This document shows, in pieces, positions 32,901 through 41,900 of a stretch of DNA of 64,000 nucleotides. Source of the stretch: Todiramphus chloris collaris. Its lineage: Eukaryota > Chordata > Aves > Coraciiformes > Alcedinidae. The number at the start of each line of letters is the position of its first letter. Position 1 is the first letter of the stretch. The stretch spans positions 1,348,641 to 1,412,640 of the forward strand of contig JANVCC010000167.1 of NCBI GenBank assembly GCA_025345505.1. The letters run 5' to 3'. The notes under the pieces are model-generated. The model was not told where the DNA came from, did no database searches, and saw only the letters and a list, made by a program, of their open reading frames with translations. The translations under genes and the position numbers were made by a program.

Positions 32901-35900
32901 TCCTGTGTGGGATGCCCTGGGTGACCCTGCTCTGGCAGGGGGATTGGATTTGGTGATCTCCAGAGGTCCCTTCCAGCCCCCACCTCTCCATGTTTCTATG
33001 ATGCTGTAATGTCAGTGCCCTGCTACCTATATTGCACAGGTTATCGGTGATGCAGCAAAATACCCTTTTTTCTTCCTGTAAGGATGATAGTGACCCATGG
33101 GTCACTGAGAGGGTGTTGGAAGCAGGAAGCACAAAAAATTGAAAACAGCAAAGCTGATCACTGCTGGTAAATATCTGGTGTCTAGGACAGACCAGAAGGC
33201 TGGATAAAGAGCTGGTGGTCTTTGTTGTCATGGAGAAATGTGGAGTTGGGCAAGGTGTGGCACCCTTCTTCCCATTCTCCTGCTTATCACAGTAGTTAAC
33301 TGCTTCTTGTAGAAGACCCCAAGGAAGTCACCAATGTTTGTGCAACTGAAAGGCTGACTATCAATGGCTTGACCTCAGCCCCACCCCCATGCTTTGCATA
33401 GTAGCAGGTAGAAATGTTTAACCCTCTTGCAGGAACTAATTTGTGGGCTGAGAGTTCTGACACCCAGGTCCTAGGGACCTTCCCCTCAAAAGGGGCACCT
33501 TTTGGTATCGTGGCCAAGAGTTTTCCTTGGGAGGTGAGGACTGCAATTGTATTTTAGAGCTGTGTAGCCATTCTGCAGCTTAGTGCTTTTATTACCAGCA
33601 ATCTGAAGGAATCTGTTCATGTTCCCTGTGAAATAAACCCTGCAATTTGTGAAGGCAGTTGCTTCTTTTGAGGGCAGCTTGATGGGGCTGTTTGTGTTGG
33701 TGTCAGATCTGTAGTCACAACAATAATTGGCATACCGATTAAAAGAGAAGTCCAGCCACCTCTAGCCCCTCTAATGTCTGAAGATCATGGAGAATGCAAG
33801 GGGTTTCATTCATCTCTTGGCAGATTTTTCCATCACTGCATGTAACAGAGGGCAAGAGATCGAGCTGTACTGCTTTAACTGCACAGTAGGAGCTCTTGTC
33901 TTCCTAGATATCTGATTGTTCTGGCATGGAAAAATAATTTCTTCCCTAGAAAAGAAAAGTCAGGGTAGATGAGGACCCACCTAGTAGATCATGTTCTTCC
34001 AACTGCCTTCTATAAAGCTACAAGTAGCTGTTCCCCCCTGGATGTGTGACTGAGGGCTATGGAGATGTGTGTCTTGGGGATGTGGCTTAGTGATGGACTT
34101 GGTAGAATAGGGTTAACGGTTGGGCCTGATCTTAAAGGTCTTTTCCAACCTAGATGATTCTGTAGTGCTAACGTGTGCTGTAGTTCAGGACCTGGACTCC
34201 TCTGAGTGCACTCCCATTATCTGGAGCATTAGTGGTAATAAAAATAGCCTGAGGTAATTCATAGAGAAGATTGCATGCAGGCTCTGTTCCAGCATCTTCT
34301 GGATGGGGATGCACAGTTGTAATGGTGGCCTGAAGCACACTTGGAAATGTTCTTTTTAGATCTGAAATAAAAATGAGCACTTTCCCTGCTGTAGGTGGCT
34401 TAGTAAGCTGGAGTCTGAACTCTTCCTTCCTTGAGAAGCTGCGGGGAGCAGGGGAGATGGGGAGTCTGCAATGCCAGGCTGTGCTCTGGGTATTGCTCTT
34501 GGGAGCTTTTTAAGCACAGGATTAACTGAGTTGTGATTAGCAGCCTGGGTTCTTTGGTCTGGATCAAAGTACTCGAGGGCCAGGACAGGTCTGGGAGGCC
34601 TAACAGAGTAAGTTGGCAGCCCCTGAGGTGACAGAACATGAGCGGGCAGAGAGGCTCAGTTGGGTTACACAATATTTACCAAGGGAGGAGAAACTCCCAG
34701 TGATAACGAGTTAGAGTTGCTGAATAAACCAGGGTAAAGGTGTCTGAATGTGCATGGGAAGTGCTCAAAGGCAATGTGTAATCACTTCTTCAATCTTTCC
34801 TGACCCTCCAGTCCTCACTAGGAGGTGGGTTAGGACAGGAAAAAGCATTGCAAATGCATTGCAGGGGCAAGTTGTCCTGTTCTCAGAGCAAAAATGGTCC
34901 TCCCCAGAGACCTGCAAAATCCAGTGTCCACCAGTATGAAAGACAAGAGAGAGCAACGCTGGGGAGACACCACCTTTCTCTGCAGTACCAGAGAAATCCA
35001 GTGGGTTTCACTGGCAGGAACAGCAGCCAGCACCCCCGAGTGGGTGCTGTGACAAGGAATAGTCCCAAGCAAAAAGGTTGTCTGGTGTGTTGGGTCATGT
35101 CACCTGGTGCTGTCACCTCAAGGTTCCTCTGGGGTAGTGAGGTCCCAGCTTGCTGTCTAGCTGAATAACAAGCTCCCAGCTGTCCTCTTCACCTCTGTGG
35201 GTTGGAAAGGGGTGGGGAAGCCAAACCACCAAAATGCTGTTGAGTCTGTTTTGGAAGCGACAGCGGCTAAAAGAAAAGCTGCTGCAGATAACATGGCTGT
35301 GAGTAGGTAGTGTCACCTTAGAGCCTGGTGTAACTAGTTACTAGAGTACATGAGTTCGAAGGCTTGGGGCTTGTGCTGTGATCCTGGGTGAAGCAGAGAC
35401 CACAGCTTTTTTTTGTTTTGGTTCAGAGTGAAGTTTTCTGTACCTCTGTGTAATGCTGCCCTGTACCTCTACATAAAGCCTGGCACTGCAGACTCCCCAT
35501 CTCCCCTGCTCCCCGCAGCTTCTCAAGGAAGGAAGAGTTCAGACTCCAGCTTACTAAGCCACCTACAGCAGGGAAAGTGCTCATTTTTATTTCAGATCTA
35601 AAAAGAACATTTCCAAGTGTGCTTCAGGCCACCATTACAACTGTGCATCCCCACCCAGAAGATGCTGTAACAGAGCCTGCATGCAATATTAGTGGTCTTT
35701 GGCAAACTCATCTCTGCCAATGACTGAGGGATTAAAGGCATGAAGTATTACTTCTGATGACAAGAAAGCTCAGTACATCACCTGAGCAGAACGTGTTTTC
35801 ATTCTGTCCCTAATCCCTTCAGGTGCTGCTGAGATTGGCTCGGAGTAGGATGCTGAACTGGGGTCTGGATAAGGAAGAAAGCATTCCCAGCTCTCCTGGA

Positions 35901-38900
35901 ACTGGAGAGAAGAATGGTACTAATGTGCTGGGTGCTGGAGAGTTCACCGTGCCAGCTTCTTGGCTGTGACCCATCTCCCAGCCAGCAGCAGCACGGAGCA
36001 GACTGGGTTGACTCACCCCTAGTCCTGGATGGCTCACAGCTTAGAGGTTTAAAAGACCAAGAGAAAAACTGAACCACAAACTAGAGCTCTGGTTTGAGTT
36101 GAAAATAGTGACACAAGTGTCACACAAACGTCTGATGTGATGTCTGTATAATTGAGATCCTGAAAAGGTTGTGTGGGTATTTGTGCTGTAATAATGATTT
36201 AAATTTGTAGCCTAGAGGTAGGACAAGGAGTTCAGAGCCGAAGATGCTGATGGGTTTTGCTGCAGTGTGACATTGCTTTTACACATTGTTCTTCAGTGTT
36301 TGATCTGTGGGGCTTGTATCTTGAAGCTTCTGTGTGCTATAGTGGGATAAAAAGATCTTCCATGACGCTTGTTACTTAAATGTTGCGTGTGATTTGCACA
36401 GCAGGTATTCAGAGTTTTTCTGCTGGCAAGACTTCCTTGGGACGCAGATTTCCCCACTGTGGGATATTTATTCATGGGCAAGTGCCTAGTAGCTTGAAAC
36501 ACTTGGATGCTTCCTTCTTTCCTATTTTTTTTTTTTAATCTCAATGTGGAAGTGCAGAGATTGTGCAGTTTGTCAGAGGGGGTCTGACAGTGGCAGCCTG
36601 AACTTGGACCTCTGTAATCCCAGTTGAGTGTCTCAGGGGATGGTTGTTCTGGTTCAGTGTTATTCTAGCTTTCTTCAGTCATCACTTTCTGCAGCCAGAC
36701 TGACTTACCAGAAAGCACCTACTTGATGTTTATGTTTAGCTTCTATAATTTGTCCTTGCCTTTGAAAGCTCCGGTGAGAAATTGGTGCTTATCAGACCCT
36801 AAGTATGAAAGGGAAGTGAGAGAGGAGAGGGAATATTTGCTATTTGTCCTGTAAATCTGAACTCCCTAGGTTTCTTTTCTATTGTTGAGCATTATGTGGG
36901 CAGAGTTGGACCCAAAACACAACTGTTAGTGCCAAACTAAGTTATATCAAGACAGTCTAGGCACAACTTTGTTTGACTTTGTGGGCTTTCAACTCAAAGG
37001 AAAACCAGTGTGGTCCTGTCTATGCTTATGCAGAAGGCTGGTGCTTGGTCACTGTGCAGAGGTCAGGGAGCTGTTGTGGTCTGGGACTTGGGCAGGTAGC
37101 AGCAGAGCGTGTCTCAGCTGGATGTGGTTGTGGGGTGGCAAGTGTCTGGTGAGATGGGCCTCGGGATCAGAGGAACCTTCATGGAGGAGGTGGAATGCCC
37201 TTAAATACGCAAAGCCCAGGAGAAGGGAATGGAAAGGCCAAGGTCTCTCTTAGTTTCTTCTGGAAGCATAAGATGGTCTGGGATGATCAAGTTCCTGAGT
37301 TGAGGACTTGTCTTGGTGGGAAAGAGTTGTCCTTCTCGCTTCACCTTCAGTAGGCAATAGAAGTTGATAGATGTGCTGCTCAGGGTGCTCATGTGAGGAA
37401 GGGGACCTAGAGTTGGTCTATTGAAGAGTGTGTACGCTGGGTTCAACTACCCATCTGATCTTACTATCACAGGAGGGGCTCTGGTAAGTTTTCCTGAGTC
37501 ATGCATGAGTGATTTGGAGGATGGCTGTTACTGTAGAGAATTATTTTCTAATAAGGATACCCTTTCCTTCCCTTCCCAAGGTATCATTGAAAGAGATAAA
37601 ACCCCTATGGAGAAAGAAATTGCTCATCTGCATCAAGCTGACTTTGAATTCTCAGACATATTCTACTTCTGCAGAAAAGGATTTGAGGCCATTGTGGAAG
37701 ATGAAGTCACTCAAAGGTTTTCCTCTGAAGAGCTGGTCTCCTGGAATCTCCTGACAAGGACTAATGTCAACTTCCACTACATCAGCCTGAGGCTGACTGT
37801 TGTGTGGGTGGTGGGGGTTGTTGTGCGGTACTGCTTCCTGCTGCCCCTGCGGTGAGTTCCTGGGTGCCCACTGATTATTTTTTTTTAATTATTTTTTTTT
37901 TTAGTCTGGGAACATGTAAACATGGCTTTTCTTCACAAACATCACCTCTGCTTTTCTTTTGAACTTAAAAGCAGCAGCTGGGGAAGATTGAACCCATTTC
38001 AAGTCTCCTTTGCATGGTAACGAAGCCATTTAGAGCACTTTTCTCTGGCTGTTTACTAGATGAGGAGACAAAATCAGGGCTAGTGGTCATCTCTCAGGGA
38101 ATGCTTGCCCCACAATGTGAGATGTGAGTTGGGTGAGCTCCCTGGCACTCTGTACACTGAAGTATCTACATCTGCTGCCTTTTTTAGGCCGTGGTGTTTT
38201 GAGCAGCAGTGTTGGGGAATTACGAGAACTGGGTGTGTCAGGTATCTGAGGGATAAATGAATTCCTGCAATCCCCCCCTATTTTCCAGGGGAAAGGAATA
38301 CTAAAATGAGCAAAACTACCTCTCTTTGATTTAACATCTGTTTTGTCTGTAGCATTACCCTTGCTGCCATTGGGATTACCTCGATGATTGTGGGGACGAC
38401 AATGGTAGGACAGCTGCCAAACAGCAGGTAGGTACCGTGTGCGGTGTGTGAGGGACAAACTTCTTGCCAAGTTGCATCAGTGCAACCACCTCCAAGATTA
38501 GGACTGGGCAGATTTTACAAGTGATAGACTGCTGATAGTCCATTCCACCCAGAATCATAAAATCACGGTGGTTGAAAAAGACCCTTTAGGTTGTCAAGTC
38601 CAGCCCTTAGCTCACTTGTCCAGGGCCACCACTACACCATATTTTTGAGCATCATATCTTGATGGCTTTTAAATACATCCAGGGATGGTAATTCAGCCTC
38701 CTCCCTGGGCAGCTTCTTCCAACCTTTGCTAACCCTTTTGGTAGAAAAGTTTTTCCTCATGTCCAACCTAAACCTCCACTGGTGCACCTTGGTTCCCTTT
38801 TCTCTTGTCCTGTCAGTTGTGACATGTGAGAAGAGACCAACACCCACCTCTCTACAATGTCCCTTCAGGAAGCTGTAGAAAGTGATAAGGGTCTCCCCTC

Positions 38901-41900
38901 AGCCTCTTTCAGACTTAACTACTTCAGGTCCCTCAGTTGCTCCTCATAAGACTTATTCTTGAGACCTCTCACCAGCTTTGTTGCCCTTCTCTGGACCTGC
39001 CCCAGCAACTTGGTGTCTGTCTTCATAGTGCAGCACCCAAAACTGAACCCAGTGCTCAAGTTGTGGCCTCAAACTTGTGGCCTCTCTTTTAGTGGCCTTT
39101 TGAACTTGGGCTGAGGTTGGCTTCTTATCAGGCTTGGCAGTGAGCTTGGTGTTTTCCGATGGGCTCTTCTTGCTATTGTGAGAGACTCCATGGGAGTGTT
39201 GTAGGGAAAATAGCAGTGCTGGGATAAGTACCCAGTAAGGAGACGCCAGCCTTGCCCAGGTAAGTGAGATGAAGGGTGTACCATGCCTTGCCTCTGCTGC
39301 TCTAGCCAGTGAGTGCTAGAGCTGGGAATATCCCTCTATGCTTCAGAGTACCAGGAACATTTCAGCCCTAAGTTGTATGGAATAGACTGGAGAACATGGC
39401 TTGTGTATCTGTCTGCTTCCTAGGATGCTCCAGATGCCTGCTACTTTTTTTTTTTTTCCAGTGTGAAAAACTACCTGAGTGAAGTGGTCCACCTGACGTG
39501 CTCCCGCATCCTTGTCAGAGCTCTGTCTGGCACTATCCGTTATCATAACAAGTGAGTGAGCTGGGGGTGGGATAACAAATTGATGTCCGTGAGTATCCTG
39601 TTGGATCCTCACCTGCGGGTTAACATCACCCTGCCTGACCTGACAGCTTGGAGCTGTTGTGTTGGGAGTTGTGGTGCTTAGTGCTCTAGTAACCTAACAA
39701 AAAAAGTTATGTCATTGCAGGGAGAACAAACCTCAGAAAGGAGGGATTTGTGTTGCCAACCACACGTCGCCGATCGATGCGATCATTTTGACAAATGATG
39801 GATGCTATGCGATGGTACAAGGAGAACCGTGATGACCACAGTGGTGGGGGAGAGAGACAAGGAGAGGGAAAGACTATGGGGTGTTGCTTGTGGAGTTCAG
39901 CACTTAATTTCACAGTGGAGATGTTGACTTGAGGGCCAGTCAGTCAGGTTGAAGCTGGTCTTCATCTGGTCACATACTTGAGAGATGCTTCTATGGCTGC
40001 ATCTAAATCAAAGGATCTACATGATGAATGAATCCATTGTCATAGTTTCTGTAAGCACTGCCCAATCCTAGTTGGCAATCTCCAGGTTGTGGGGTGGGGA
40101 ATGCAGAAGAGAGAGTCAGCGGAAGAGAGAGTCCTGCTTTCCAGGTGTCTCACATGCTGATGTGCCTTACTGGGCTTTGCAGGTTGGCCAGGTTCACGGT
40201 GGACTGATGGGAGTTATTCAGAGAGCCACGGTCAAGGCCTGTCCTCACGTCTGGTTTGAACGTTCCGAAGTCAAAGACCGCCATCTAGTGACAAAAAGGT
40301 GATGTGTGGGTTGGAGCAGGGGATTGCAGTGCTAGTGCAGCTCTGGTACCTACTGGTGCCCGAGAGGCTGTGCGTGGGTATAATCCCTGAGCAGTCGGTG
40401 AGCAATCAAAGACCCAGCTAAGGGAAGCTTTGGGAAGGCAGGAAACCCAAGAAGCTGTTGAGGTTGCAATGGGAAAACTTGAACCTTGGGATCTTGAGAG
40501 AGTTAAAAGGCCAACTTGTGAAAGCATCGTCTTCTATCGAGAAGCCGTATCTGGCTATCTTAGTCCAAATGCTGACTACTGCTTACAAAAGCTCATCACA
40601 GGGATATGAGTTACCTGTAATTCCGCATGACGTGGAATGATGTAAGGTGTTGCGTAATTGCAATTGAAGGTTGTTCAGGCTGGAGAAGAGAAGGCTCTGG
40701 GGAGACCTTCTTGTGCCCTTGCAGTATCTGAAGGGGCTACAAGAAAGCTGGGGAGGGACGACTTAGGCTGTGGGGCAGTGATAGGACTGGAGGGAATGGA
40801 TTAAAACTAGAGATAGGTCAATGCAGGTTGGACATGAGGAAGAATTTCTTCCCCGTGAGGGTGGTGAGACACTGGCACAGGTTGCCCAGAGAGGTGGTGG
40901 AAGCCCCATCCTTGGAAGTGTTTCAGCCCAGGCTGGATGGGGCTGTGAGCAACCTGCTCTAGTGGGAGGTGTCCCTGCCCATAGCAGGGGGGTTGGAACT
41001 GGATGGTCTTTAAGGTCCCTTCCAACCCTGACAATTCTATAATCACTAGATGTAGGTAGGAGTGGAAGCAATCAGTGCAGTAGTGACTCAACGGCAGTTC
41101 TTGGAGCAAGCTGGAGGGGCAGCACGCAGCAAACCGGATCATGTGGAATGACCTGAATATGTGTGGGTACAGCAGACTGCAGACAAAATGGCAAGTTCCC
41201 AGGTCAGCGAGGAAGGCTTGAGAAGTTTTATATGGGGCTGAAGTGGTTCAGACTAAAAGCTTCTGGTAAGGTCTGGATTGGAGCGGACTGTCTCAAAACA
41301 TCAGATCTGGGTGGTCATCAGTGTCACAAGTAGCATCTGAATTGAGGTACAAGGGTGTAAAGATACTTCAAATTCTGTGATCTCCTGGTGAAGAGGAATG
41401 CTGCTGCAAAAATGGGCTTTCTGTCAAGTGAACTGTCTCAATTTCATTTGAAATTGGGAGCCTTTAGAAAAAAAACAAGCTTTGCTTGTTTGGGTGAGGT
41501 GACAACAAATGTGTCTAGTTATGAAACCGAGGCAGACTCCTGCAGGGTGTCACCAAAGGATACCCACGAACACTGTAGCACAAGCATCTTGCTAATTATA
41601 CAAGAACTGTCAGGTTAATTTTGACAGGTGAACTTCTTCACCTCATTGGCTTTGGGACAGCTTTGCCACATCACCCCAGTGTTACTCAAGCAGTAGGCAT
41701 TGAGGAGCCCTCTTTAAGCAAGCAGAGCCTGGATGGACTACTGCCTGAGATGTTTTTTCCTCTGGAGGCAATTTGTTGCAGGTTGAGTTGGTGAGAGTTA
41801 ATTGGGCTGACTTAATGGCATCCATTTCTTGGCTTCCCTGACAGCCACTAATAAGGGAGGGAGGAAAGGATGATGCTGCCTCGGTGTAGTGCACTGGGGA

